Source of the DNA: Marinomonas alcarazii
GTDB lineage: Bacteria; Pseudomonadota; Gammaproteobacteria; Pseudomonadales; Marinomonadaceae
Direction of reading: 5' to 3'
NCBI RefSeq assembly: GCF_003208215.1
Contig: NZ_QKLW01000007.1
Span: 124,001 to 188,000, forward strand
DNA: 64,000 bases
The notes under the pieces are model-generated. The model had not been told where the DNA came from. It worked only from the letters and a program-made list of their open reading frames with translations, and ran no database searches. Every line of letters begins with the position of its first letter. The stretch's first letter is position 1. Positions 9,407-17,988 of this stretch are shown one piece after another. A program made the translations under genes and the position numbers.

Positions 9407-9964
9407 ATGAATCTTATAAACAGCGTCGAAGAATTAGCCGATATTATCCGTAAAGGCGGCGTCATCGCTTACCCAACAGAAGCGGTTTGGGGCCTAGGCT
9501 GCGATCCTTATAACGAGTCTGCCGTCAGGCGAATTCTGACACTAAAAGATCGTCCAGAATACAAAGGACTCATTTTAATCGCTGGCGCAAAAGACCAACT
9601 CACACCGTGGTTAGAGACTTTAGATACCAACGCATCAGAGCGTCTAATCAGCCAGAACGAGATCCCTACGTCTTGGGTGGTTCCGGACACAACAATCACC
9701 CCAAACTGGGTGAGAGGTGAACATCAAAGCGTGGCCATACGCCTTTCCCAGCACCAACCAGTACAACGTTTGTGTGCCGCTTACCAAGGCGTCATTGTGT
9801 CGACTTCGGCTAATCCTGCGGGGCTAGATCCAGCCATGAGCGTAGAAGAAGTAAATGCGTATTTTGGTGACAAAGTGGATGCTATTTTCAACGCGCCATT
9901 AGGTGGCGCTTCACAACCATCACAAGTGAGAGACATTCTTACCGACACCCTGTTTCGAGCTTAA
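9407..9964 (+). CDS. tsaC: Threonylcarbamoyl-AMP synthase TsaC (Sua5/YrdC family)
   Basis: TsaC makes L-threonylcarbamoyladenylate from threonine, bicarbonate and ATP, the first step toward t6A37 in tRNAs reading ANN codons. The 186-residue length matches short TsaC without the Sua5 C-terminal domain. Signatures include [18 protein letters not shown] (about 15-32), the KDRPEYKGL segment that binds substrate with basic residues, and STSANPAG near residue 136. A longer frame reaches a TTG at 9389, but the ATG at 9407 aligns with the family N-terminus and is preferred. It is convergent with livF. Confidence 0.93.
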   Translation: MNLINSVEELADIIRKGGVIAYPTEAVWGLGCDPYNESAVRRILTLKDRPEYKGLILIAGAKDQLTPWLETLDTNASERLISQNEIPTSWVVPDTTITPNWVRGEHQSVAIRLSQHQPVQRLCAAYQGVIVSTSANPAGLDPAMSVEEVNAYFGDKVDAIFNAPLGGASQPSQVRDILTDTLFRA

Positions 9965-10034
9965 ATAAAGCCCAATACGGATAGATATACTCATCTATTG
10001 TGTAAAAGCTCAGTTTTTATCCACAATAGAAAAT

Positions 10035-10080
10035 AAAAAAGCGCGGTGACCTTGTTTATAACCTGGTCACCGCGCTTTTT
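10035..10080. terminator. Bidirectional terminator between tsaC and livF
   Basis: An 11-bp GC-rich stem (GCGCGGTGACC 10041-10051 with GGTCACCGCGC 10065-10075) is flanked by six A bases on the left and at least five T bases on the right, so it can stop transcription in both directions. It separates the convergent tsaC and liv operon. Confidence 0.92.
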
Positions 10081-10098
10081 TTCTTACTTTAACTGAGT

Positions 10099-10812
10099 TT
10101 AATGACCGCCTAAATAAGCATCACGCACTTCAGGGTTAACCAAAAGCTCGGCCCCTGTGCCCGTTAAACGAATTTCACCATTCACCATAACATAGCCACG
10201 GTTGGCCAGTTTTAGTGCGTGGTTGGCATTCTGCTCCACCAAGAAAATCGTCATGCCTGTGCTCGCCACATCTTCCAAAATTTGGAAGATTTGCTTAACT
10301 ATAATGGGGGCCAAGCCTAAACTCGGCTCATCCAATAAAAGCAATTTAGGACGGCTCATTAGCGCACGTGCAATAGCCAACATTTGCTGCTCACCACCAG
10401 ACATAGTGGATGCGCGCTGGTTACGACGCTCCAACAGCCTAGGGAACAACTCAAACATACGTTGCATGTCTTCTTCAGCGTGATCCATACCTATCGGAAT
10501 GGTCCCCATTAATAGGTTTTCTTCTACCGTCATGCCAGGGAAAATACGACGGCCTTCCGGTGATTGCGCCAAACCATGAGAAGCCACGTAATGCGCTGAT
10601 TTCTGTGAAATATCTTCACCACGATAAATGATTTCGCCAGAAGATATTCGAGGCTGCCCAAATATAGACATCAACAGAGTGGATTTACCTGCCCCATTCG
10701 CACCAATCAGGGTAACGATTTCACCTTCATCTACGGTTAATGAAACTTTTTTTAACGCTTGAATTGGGCCGTAATGAACATCCACATCTTTGAACTGCAT
10801 CAATGTAGTCAT
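10099..10812 (-). CDS. livF: Branched-chain amino acid ABC transporter ATPase LivF
   Basis: LivF is one of the two ATPases that power high-affinity import of leucine, isoleucine, valine and related amino acids. The 237 residues carry Walker A GANGAGKST (about 37-45), signature SGGEQQ and Walker B LLLLDEPSLGLAP. The family-typical SPEGRRIFPGMTVEENL segment is present. It is the last gene of livKHMGF and overlaps livG by four bases. The order is the same as in E. coli. Confidence 0.95.
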   Translation of the reverse strand: MTTLMQFKDVDVHYGPIQALKKVSLTVDEGEIVTLIGANGAGKSTLLMSIFGQPRISSGEIIYRGEDISQKSAHYVASHGLAQSPEGRRIFPGMTVEENLLMGTIPIGMDHAEEDMQRMFELFPRLLERRNQRASTMSGGEQQMLAIARALMSRPKLLLLDEPSLGLAPIIVKQIFQILEDVASTGMTIFLVEQNANHALKLANRGYVMVNGEIRLTGTGAELLVNPEVRDAYLGGH

Positions 10813-11690
10813 AGTGTTACTTCCTCACCTTCTTCTGCACCAAGGTAAGCCGCAATAACTTTTGGATTACTCTTAATGTCATCTGGACCACCTTTTGCAA
10901 TCACTTCACCATGGTCTAATACAACGATGTAATCAGAGATGTCCATTACCATCCCCATGTCATGTTCGATTAACAGAACCGTCGTGTTATGCTCGTCTCG
11001 AAGCACCCGAATCATCTTAGTTAACGCTTCCGTTTCAGACGGGTTCAAACCCGCTGCTGGCTCATCCAAACAAACAATTTCAGGGTTCGTACACATGGCG
11101 CGAGCGATTTCTAAGCGACGCTGTTGCCCATATGAAAGCTCACCCGCCAAGCGGTTCGCGGAATCCACAAGGTCTACAACACCCAGCCAATAAAACGCAC
11201 GCTCTAACGCTTCTTCTTCGGCTTTTTGATAACCTTTTGTATTCAAAATACCAGCGACCAAACTACGGTTCACTAACATATGCTGAGCCACTAACAAGTT
11301 CTCAACCACTGACATTTCTTTGAATAAGCGAATATTTTGAAATGTTCTCGACAAGCCTGCACGATTTACAAGGTGGGATCCGCCGAACATTTTGTACTTA
11401 AGACGAGAAACGAAAGCCACAGGCGAAATAAAGTCCGTCGCTTTGAAAGGTTCACCCAACACTTTAATAATGCTGGTTTCTTTACCGCCAGCAGACAATT
11501 GAATCTTGCCTCCAGTGGCTTTATAAAAACCAGTCAGGCAGTTAAACACTGTGGTTTTACCTGCCCCATTCGGCCCAATCAAAGCCGATACAGAGCCGCG
11601 CTTAATATTAAAAGTCACATCATTCAGCGCTTTAATACCACCAAAGTGCATCACCAAGTTTTCAACAGCTAAAATATTTTCTTGGTTCAT
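10809..11690 (-). CDS. livG: Branched-chain amino acid ABC transporter ATPase LivG, long form
   Basis: LivG is the second ATPase of the Liv importer. Walker A GPNGAGKTT (about 37-45), signature LSYGQQRR and Walker B VCLDEPAAGLNP are intact. At 293 residues it is longer than the E. coli protein of 255. The excess appears as an insertion of about 35-40 residues between the first beta-sheet region and the RTFQNIRLF Q-loop (about 65-110), which includes SPVAFVSRLKYKMFGG. The reading frame is intact and the core motifs are unaffected, so this is a lineage variant and not damage. The gene overlaps both livF and livM by four bases. Confidence 0.94.
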   Translation of the reverse strand: MNQENILAVENLVMHFGGIKALNDVTFNIKRGSVSALIGPNGAGKTTVFNCLTGFYKATGGKIQLSAGGKETSIIKVLGEPFKATDFISPVAFVSRLKYKMFGGSHLVNRAGLSRTFQNIRLFKEMSVVENLLVAQHMLVNRSLVAGILNTKGYQKAEEEALERAFYWLGVVDLVDSANRLAGELSYGQQRRLEIARAMCTNPEIVCLDEPAAGLNPSETEALTKMIRVLRDEHNTTVLLIEHDMGMVMDISDYIVVLDHGEVIAKGGPDDIKSNPKVIAAYLGAEEGEEVTL

Positions 11691-12958
11691 TTCGCCACCC
11701 CTTTTTTCGGAGAAAAGCCTGTTCTAGTTACACGAACAATGCCCCGAGGCTTCCAAATCATCATTACCACCATCAGAATACCAAACATCAAAACGCGGTA
11801 TTCTGCGAATTCCCTTAACATTTCAGGCAATACTGTCAAACAGAAAGCGGCAATAACCACACCTAATGTCGACCCCATACCACCTAACACCACAATCGCT
11901 AGAATCAAAGCGGACTCAAAGAAGGTAAACGACGAAGGGTTCACAAAACCTTGGTAAGTCGCGAAAAATACACCGGCTAAACCACCTGTTGAAGCGCCTA
12001 TCATGAAAGCAGAAAGCTTCACCAATACATGGTTTAAACCTAATGAGCGACACGCTATCTCATCTTCACGTAGTGCTTCCCATGCACGGCCAATTGGCAT
12101 TTTTACCAGACGATGCTTGATAAAAAGTACAGCCCATACTACTGCGAACAACACCAAGTAGATGAACATGTACTTGTAAGCAGAATCATAAGGAAGATTA
12201 AAAAACTCGTGGAATGTGCCTTCACTGGATCGACGCTTAAACTCCAAACCAAAGAAGGTTGGCAAAGGTGCGGACACACCATTTGGTCCATGGGTGAAAG
12301 AAGCCCAGTTGGTTAAAATCAAACGAATAATTTCACCAAAACCTAGCGTCACAATAGCTAAATAGTCGCCATGCATTCGCAGTACAGGAAAACCCAATAT
12401 AGCCCCTGCAACCGCCGCCATTATGGCGGCAATTGGCAACATTGACCAAAAGCCAAGCCCAAGGTTTTCATAACCCAGCGCTAGACCATAAGCACCGATG
12501 GCATAAAAGCCAACAAAACCTAAGTCCAATAGACCAGCCAAGCCAACAACGATATTGAGACCCAAGCCCAGCAAGACGTAAATCAACCCTAGGATAATCA
12601 CCGTCAATACGTATTTAGATGCGACAAAAGGTAAAACGAGTCCAATTACAACGACCAATGGAATAATCCATACCATTTTGGATTTATGGCCCGGTGGTAG
12701 AACCGTAACACCGTCATCGTTATTCGCATAACGAAAAGCCAGAGCTATGCCTTTTTCTGTCTGCATAAAACTGGACATAACAAAACGCCCAACAGCAACA
12801 ATCGCAACGATCCAGGCGACTCGCCCAAACTCAGCATTGAAGCCGTAACCATCTAGTACGACACCAACAATTGGCCCAAACAAGACCAATGCCATTAAGC
12901 CAGCAATAAAGGCATCAATACTACTTTTCTTAAAATTTATTCCAACTGCTTGGCTCAT
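11687..12958 (-). CDS. livM: Branched-chain amino acid ABC transporter permease LivM
   Basis: LivM is one half of the membrane channel of the Liv importer. The 423 residues match the E. coli size, and include about ten hydrophobic segments, an N-terminal extension with the DUF3382-like region, and the cytoplasmic coupling motif EALREDEIACRSLG that contacts the ATPases. It overlaps livG by four bases and follows livH directly (stop of livH and start of livM abut). Confidence 0.94.
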   Translation of the reverse strand: MSQAVGINFKKSSIDAFIAGLMALVLFGPIVGVVLDGYGFNAEFGRVAWIVAIVAVGRFVMSSFMQTEKGIALAFRYANNDDGVTVLPPGHKSKMVWIIPLVVVIGLVLPFVASKYVLTVIILGLIYVLLGLGLNIVVGLAGLLDLGFVGFYAIGAYGLALGYENLGLGFWSMLPIAAIMAAVAGAILGFPVLRMHGDYLAIVTLGFGEIIRLILTNWASFTHGPNGVSAPLPTFFGLEFKRRSSEGTFHEFFNLPYDSAYKYMFIYLVLFAVVWAVLFIKHRLVKMPIGRAWEALREDEIACRSLGLNHVLVKLSAFMIGASTGGLAGVFFATYQGFVNPSSFTFFESALILAIVVLGGMGSTLGVVIAAFCLTVLPEMLREFAEYRVLMFGILMVVMMIWKPRGIVRVTRTGFSPKKGVAK

Positions 12959-13870
12959 TTATACTTTCTCCACTTCAGGTTTGCCTAGAAGGCCACTTGG
13001 GCGAATAATCAAAATGAGAACTAATAAAGAGAATGAGAAAACATCTTTATAATCAGAACTGATCAACCCAGCAAACAAAGCTTCAGATAACCCAAGGATT
13101 AACCCGCCTAACATAGCGCCAGGTAAAGAACCTATGCCACCAAGCACCGCAGCGGTAAAAGCCTTGATACCAATAATAAAGCCAACGTAAAAATCGAATG
13201 CGCCATAATCCAGCGTCACCAAGACACCCGCTAATGCCGCCATCACAGCACCGATAACGAATACCGTCGAAATCACCTTGTCTGTGTCGATCCCTAAAAT
13301 AGACGCCATCTTTCTGTCTTGCTGAGTCGCTCGACACATACGGCCTAATTTCGTTTTTTGAATCACATACGTCAAAATGCCCATGCCCAACAGGGAAACG
13401 AACAAAATAAACAATTTCATATAAGTGATTTGTACAAAACCATCACCGACTGAAAAGCGGATAGCACCGGTCAATAGAGTTGGAACACCCTGTTGGTTCG
13501 CCCCCTGACTCAATTGAACGTAGTTTTGCAAGATCAGCGACATACCGATTGCGGAAATCAATACTGCCAAACGACTAGAGCTTCTTAATGGACGATAAGC
13601 GATACGTTCGATCACCCAGCCATAGGCTCCCGTTACAGCAACGGTAAGAAACAACGTACCAACAATAATGATAGGAAAAGATTCGATACCGAAAAATGTT
13701 AAAATCGCAATAGCAATAGCGGTGATATAAGCCGACACCATGTATACATCGCCATGGGCGAAGTTAATCATGCCTATAATGCCATACACCATGGTGTAAC
13801 CGATCGCAATGAGTCCATATACTGAACCAAGGGTAAGACCGTTTACCAGCTGCTGGAGAACGATATCCAT
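12959..13870 (-). CDS. livH: Branched-chain amino acid ABC transporter permease LivH
   Basis: LivH is the other channel subunit. The 303-residue protein starts with the typical QQLVNGLTLGSVYGLIAIGY and has about eight membrane segments and the coupling motif CRATQQDRKMASILGID at about 180-196. The gene is separated from livK by 107 bases containing a strong stem-loop, and is contiguous with livM. Confidence 0.95.
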   Translation of the reverse strand: MDIVLQQLVNGLTLGSVYGLIAIGYTMVYGIIGMINFAHGDVYMVSAYITAIAIAILTFFGIESFPIIIVGTLFLTVAVTGAYGWVIERIAYRPLRSSSRLAVLISAIGMSLILQNYVQLSQGANQQGVPTLLTGAIRFSVGDGFVQITYMKLFILFVSLLGMGILTYVIQKTKLGRMCRATQQDRKMASILGIDTDKVISTVFVIGAVMAALAGVLVTLDYGAFDFYVGFIIGIKAFTAAVLGGIGSLPGAMLGGLILGLSEALFAGLISSDYKDVFSFSLLVLILIIRPSGLLGKPEVEKV

Positions 13871-13904
13871 CGTAAGACCTCGTGGGAATTTTTAATATAG
13901 AGAG

Positions 13905-13940
13905 CATGTTTACCAGCGCGATCCCTGGCCGGTAAACATG
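13905..13940 (-). terminator. Intercistronic stem-loop between livK and livH
   Basis: CATGTTTACC (13905-13914) and GGTAAACATG (13931-13940) form a perfect 10-bp stem with a 16-base loop. It follows the livK stop, and on the minus strand is not followed by a long U-run. By analogy with other binding-protein operons it likely causes partial termination or protects the livK transcript, lifting LivK over LivHMGF. Confidence 0.6.
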
Positions 13941-13977
13941 TGTAGGTAATTACTGAAATGTAAAAACGAAATAGAAA

Positions 13978-15090
13978 TTATTCTACTACGTTATATTTTC
14001 CTTGACCGTCCCACTCATACATAACGTAATCAGAAACCGTCAAATCGCCTTTATCATCAAAGTCTTTCTTACCCATTACGGTATCGATAGAATGAGATTT
14101 CAACCACTCAGCTCCCTTGATTGGGTCTAAGTTGTTGTTAGCTAGAGCCGCAACAGCCACTTGCATCGCTGTATAAGAGTACAGAGTGTAACCTTCTGGC
14201 TCATAACCGCTGTCACGGAATTCTTGGATAACTTTTTTGCCTGATGGGTAAGAAGTTGGTGGCGCACCAAATGTCATCAGTACTCCGTCTACGTATTCAG
14301 GAGAACCGGCAACAGAAACAAACTCATCGGATACGATACCATCACCAGAAATGAAGATGGCTTTCGAACCTTGCTCACGTAACTGGCGAACTAATGGACC
14401 AGCTTCAGAGTGAAGACCACCGAAATAGACAACATCTGCGTCTACAGAACGAATCTTAGTGATCAAGGCGTTGAAGTCTTTCTCGCCACGAGTCAAACCT
14501 TCATACATGACTTCTTTTACGCCATATGAGTTAAGCGTTGCCTTCATGGCATCCGCAAGACCTTTACCATAGGTGTCTTTATCATGAATAACGGCTACGC
14601 GTTTTGCGTTTAGTTTATCGACAATATAGCTTGCTGCCACATCGCCTTGTTGGTCATCACGACCACATACACGGAAAACGTTTGGTAATCCTTGATCGGT
14701 AAGCGTTGGGTTCGTTGAGGCTGGCGTTACCATGATAACACCCGCTTCTTCGTAGATTTTTGACGCTGGAATAGAAGAGGACGAACAGAAATGCCCAACT
14801 ACAGCCAATGCATCATCAGAGTCAACTAGACGGTTAGCAATAGAAACGGCTTGCTTTGGTTCACAAGCATCATCCGCTTTTACAAGCTTAATCATTTCAC
14901 CATTGATACCGCCTGCAGCGTTAATATCCATGGCTGCTTTTTCAGCCCCTTTCCACAATTGCTCACCGAACGCTGCGTATGCTCCTGTATGAGGACCCGC
15001 TACACCAATTACTACATCCGCTTGAGCCAGTGTCGCAGCACCAGCAACCGCAAGAGAAATCAATGTTTTTCTAATAACCGCATTTGACAT
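13978..15090 (-). CDS. livK: Periplasmic branched-chain amino acid binding protein
   Basis: This 370-residue secreted protein captures branched-chain amino acids in the periplasm for LivHMGF. A signal peptide is visible (residues 1-24, basic start then hydrophobic stretch and AQA cleavage site). The mature start DVVIGVAGPHTG and the segments GHFCSSSSIP and GRDDQQG are typical of the LivJ/LivK fold (Peripla_BP_6), with the single disulfide cysteine pair near residues 75-101. An AGAGG ribosome site precedes the ATG. A sigma-54-like promoter and NtrC-like dyads upstream suggest nitrogen control. Confidence 0.94.
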   Translation of the reverse strand: MSNAVIRKTLISLAVAGAATLAQADVVIGVAGPHTGAYAAFGEQLWKGAEKAAMDINAAGGINGEMIKLVKADDACEPKQAVSIANRLVDSDDALAVVGHFCSSSSIPASKIYEEAGVIMVTPASTNPTLTDQGLPNVFRVCGRDDQQGDVAASYIVDKLNAKRVAVIHDKDTYGKGLADAMKATLNSYGVKEVMYEGLTRGEKDFNALITKIRSVDADVVYFGGLHSEAGPLVRQLREQGSKAIFISGDGIVSDEFVSVAGSPEYVDGVLMTFGAPPTSYPSGKKVIQEFRDSGYEPEGYTLYSYTAMQVAVAALANNNLDPIKGAEWLKSHSIDTVMGKKDFDDKGDLTVSDYVMYEWDGQGKYNVVE

Positions 15091-15135
15091 AAGAAAAGCC
15101 TCTATTCGTTTTGTGATTTATCGTTATTATTCAAA

Positions 15136-15153
15136 AGCAAGAAGCGTTCCAAC
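15136..15153 (-). promoter_or_regulatory. Candidate sigma-54 promoter of livK
   Basis: On the minus strand the sequence reads TTGGAACGCTTCTTGCTT, with GG (plus 15149-15150) and GC (plus 15137-15138) ten bases apart. It differs from TTGGCAC-N5-TTGC in one base of the upstream block. The transcript would start near 15126, giving a short leader of about 35 bases before livK. Confidence 0.72.
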
Positions 15154-15214
15154 AATTTTTTCTATAGAAAATGAATAAATTATGGAACTTAATACGGCAA
15201 CTATTCAAAAAATG

Positions 15215-15285
15215 TGCACCGTAATATGGCTACACATTAATATCACCACAATCTTTGGTCAATAGTAGTGCACATAAATTGTACA
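15215..15285. promoter_or_regulatory. Two candidate NtrC sites upstream of livK
   Basis: TGCACC-N5-ATGGCT at 15215-15231 and TGCACA-N5-TGTACA at 15269-15285 each agree with about nine of the twelve fixed positions of the NtrC dyad. They lie about 70 and 125 bases upstream of the sigma-54-like element, with centres 54 bases apart. The individual matches are weak; the spacing and context carry the call. Confidence 0.5.
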
Positions 15286-15521
15286 AATATATCGAATTAA
15301 ACGCTGAATTAAAAAATATAAGCAAAATTAATCACTAAATTATTTTATCGGAAAAGGATTTTTCACTATAGGTGAACAAAAGATGATCAATAGACGCACT
15401 AAACGAGAGCAAAACAGCGTCAGATATGCACATAACGAATAGCTGATACAAAGCAGAAGTAATAACAAGTCGCCCTTTTCTTTTCATTTATGACGACAAT
15501 ACGCCAACCAAATAAAAAAAT
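15286..15521. other. Noncoding remainder of the livK-yibQ gap
   Basis: The rest of the 431-base gap between livK and the polysaccharide deacetylase gene is AT-rich, without a convincing open frame, hairpin or repeat. No clear terminator for the yibQ operon is visible. Confidence 0.5.
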
Positions 15522-16616
15522 TTAATTGTCAGCGGTGTCCTTAGAAGACACTAGCAAAGAAGACAGCGGTACGAGAAGCACACCATCATGCTCCAAATGA
15601 GATAGTCGTTTCTTAAGATAAGACATAGTCTCTGGGTAAGGATGCCCAATCGCCAACGCACTGCCGTGCTTTCTGGCAAGCTTGAGTAAGCGTGTAAACT
15701 GCTTATCAATGGCTGCCTCGGTGCGAATGTTGTCCAAGAACACATCTCTGCTCACGGTAGCTAAGCCGTACTCTTGCGCCGTTTTCTTAGCAACGCTTTT
15801 CGGACTGGTTAGGCTGTCGATAAAAAATAAAGATCGGCTTTTCAGCGTTTCCATCACCCACGCCATCGAATCCGCCTTAGTGGTTAACAAACTTCCCATG
15901 TGGTTGTTCACCCCTTGGATGCCGGGCAAACCATCTAGGTCTTTGCTCAGCGTTGCTTTTAATTCCTCTTCTGTCATCTTGGCATACAAACCACCGGGGC
16001 CAAGCTTCAACTCTCGTTGATTCTCCATAGGGGCATGTAAAAGCGTAATACGTTTTTGCTTTTGTGCAGACGTTGCCGTTTGCATAGCAAAAGGAGTGCT
16101 CGGTAAGATCGCTAACGCTACCTCAGTCGGCAACAACAAAGACGAGTCCATACCATGACGGTTGTAACCCAGGTCATCAATGAGTATCGCGATTCGTGGC
16201 ATCTTAGGGTGTACATCTACCGCCAACATTTTGGATGGTGTCGATGCTTTTGGAAGTGATTTGGATTCACTATCTTCAAGTACGGCTTTTTCTTCACCCC
16301 TGTCCGGCGCATCCAAAAATGGCACAATAGCAGGAACCCAAGGCTCCCCAGCGTCTAATAAGATAGCACTGTCGTCTGTCGCTGGAGACGAATCAACCTC
16401 CTCTGCAACCCCTTCTGCCAATACGTTTGTATTGATAACAGGCCCCAGATGCTCAGGCAAAATAATCGATTCCTCAGCACCCAAGGTTTCTTGCAGGCTT
16501 TCAACGGACACGGCGTCTTCGACCACAAGCTCACTCGGATCATTTGCCCAGACAGACAAGCCCCATGAACAAACCAACACAGACAATATATTCTTAAAAT
16601 TAACCAAGCGAACCAT
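15522..16616 (-). CDS. Divergent polysaccharide deacetylase family protein (YibQ type)
   Basis: The C-terminal half (about 135-355) matches the divergent polysaccharide deacetylase (DUF610/YibQ) fold, with RIAILIDDLGYN holding the metal-site aspartates, GVNNHMGS, and GHPYPET near residue 325. A signal peptide is clear (residues 1-25, ending VWA). Between signal and fold lies a long acidic, low-complexity linker (about 26-130) that makes the protein longer than E. coli YibQ. Function is not proven for the family; periplasmic sugar or peptidoglycan modification is inferred. It is the last gene after ctpA, in the conserved order gpmI-envC-ctpA-yibQ. Confidence 0.9.
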   Translation of the reverse strand: MVRLVNFKNILSVLVCSWGLSVWANDPSELVVEDAVSVESLQETLGAEESIILPEHLGPVINTNVLAEGVAEEVDSSPATDDSAILLDAGEPWVPAIVPFLDAPDRGEEKAVLEDSESKSLPKASTPSKMLAVDVHPKMPRIAILIDDLGYNRHGMDSSLLLPTEVALAILPSTPFAMQTATSAQKQKRITLLHAPMENQRELKLGPGGLYAKMTEEELKATLSKDLDGLPGIQGVNNHMGSLLTTKADSMAWVMETLKSRSLFFIDSLTSPKSVAKKTAQEYGLATVSRDVFLDNIRTEAAIDKQFTRLLKLARKHGSALAIGHPYPETMSYLKKRLSHLEHDGVLLVPLSSLLVSSKDTADN

Positions 16617-16650
16617 TACCTAAAAAATACGTTTATAAAACAACAAAAGG

Positions 16651-17937
16651 CTACTTATGCGAGAGCTTAGGTAGCGTTTTTAAAATAGTGACGGCCTGAT
16701 ACAGTTGGAAATCTGTTTTTGCCAGTTCCCCAATATCAGACTGCACATCGGAGCTGGTACGCTCTTCGCCACCAGTGCCATTTCCTAAATGGCCTTTTAG
16801 TTCGGCTTCCTTAACAAAAAACTGCCCTTTATCGAACGTCAAAGTTGCCTGTGGTACGACTAGATCCGGCGTAATGCCTTGAGCTTGAATCGAGCGACCG
16901 TTTGGCGTGTAGTAAAGCGCAGTGGTCAGCTTTACCGCATCGCCATTTGATAGCGGAACCACAGTTTGAACAGAGCCTTTCCCAAAGGTTTCTGTGCCCA
17001 TAATCACCGCCCGCTGATGATCCTGTAAGGCGCCAGCGACAATCTCAGATGCAGAGGCAGAACCCTCGTTTACCAGCACCACAAGCGGAATATTAGCCAA
17101 CGTGGTGTTCTTCTCTGTTGCCGTGAATTGGCTCTTGGACATGTCGTGGCGGCCATTGGTGTAAACGATCATACCTTTATCAATAAAAGCATCGACAACC
17201 CCGACAGCGCTTTGTAACACACCGCCAGGATTATTACGTAAGTCTAAAACCACACCCTGAATCTTGTTTTCTTTTTTCAGCTTCTCAATAGCAAGTTGGA
17301 ACTCTTCGCTGCTGTCGCCTTGAAATTGGCTAATACGAAAGTACGCAATACCATCGCCTAACCATTTATCCGTCACACTGGCGTCTTCTACAAGCTGACG
17401 CACAAGTTCAAAGTGCTTAATTTCGCCATCACGCTCAATGTCTAGGGTTACACTGCTGCCGATTTCACCACGCATCATGGTAACAATATCCTGCATGCCA
17501 AGATCAGTAATAAGGGTGTCATCAATCTTAATGATCACATCGCCCGGCAAGATACCTGCTTCTGCGGCTGCTGAACCGTCAACTGGCGCAACAATAGTCA
17601 AACGTTTGTCTTTCATTTCGACCTCAACACCAATGCCGGCATAATTACCAGACGTGAGCTCGTTGAAATCGACCAATTCTTCTTTGGTGAAATACTCAGA
17701 ATGCGGGTCAAGACCGGACACCATTCCTTTTAAGGCTTTATTTAGGATGTCTTGATCCGACATCTCTTCTACATAACCTTCTCTGATGGTTTCAAAGGTT
17801 TCGACAAAAGACTGTATCTCAGCACTGGGCAGCTTAGACTCTTTCTGACTTTGTTCAGTCGTTTGCGCAGCAAAAACAGGCTGGGCCAATAACGCGATGA
17901 AAATAAAAGAAACCTGTCTACGCAAAGTATTGTTCAT
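16651..17937 (-). CDS. ctpA: Carboxy-terminal processing protease, S41 family
   Basis: This periplasmic serine protease of the S41 family cleaves C-terminal tails, and in related bacteria acts on murein hydrolases. After a signal peptide (VFAAQT boundary) come a PDZ domain (about 80-165, GIGVEV and GSAAAEAGILPGD) and the protease core with catalytic Ser in EGSASASE and Lys in FGKGSVQ. A longer frame begins at 17952, but TAGGA at 17944-17948 lies six bases before the ATG at 17937, so that start is preferred. The gene lies between envC and yibQ, 51 bases after envC. Confidence 0.93.
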   Translation of the reverse strand: MNNTLRRQVSFIFIALLAQPVFAAQTTEQSQKESKLPSAEIQSFVETFETIREGYVEEMSDQDILNKALKGMVSGLDPHSEYFTKEELVDFNELTSGNYAGIGVEVEMKDKRLTIVAPVDGSAAAEAGILPGDVIIKIDDTLITDLGMQDIVTMMRGEIGSSVTLDIERDGEIKHFELVRQLVEDASVTDKWLGDGIAYFRISQFQGDSSEEFQLAIEKLKKENKIQGVVLDLRNNPGGVLQSAVGVVDAFIDKGMIVYTNGRHDMSKSQFTATEKNTTLANIPLVVLVNEGSASASEIVAGALQDHQRAVIMGTETFGKGSVQTVVPLSNGDAVKLTTALYYTPNGRSIQAQGITPDLVVPQATLTFDKGQFFVKEAELKGHLGNGTGGEERTSSDVQSDIGELAKTDFQLYQAVTILKTLPKLSHK

Positions 17938-17988
17938 GATCATTCCTATCACTGATTACCAGGGCGCGTTTGTCTGTTGTGTAAAAAA

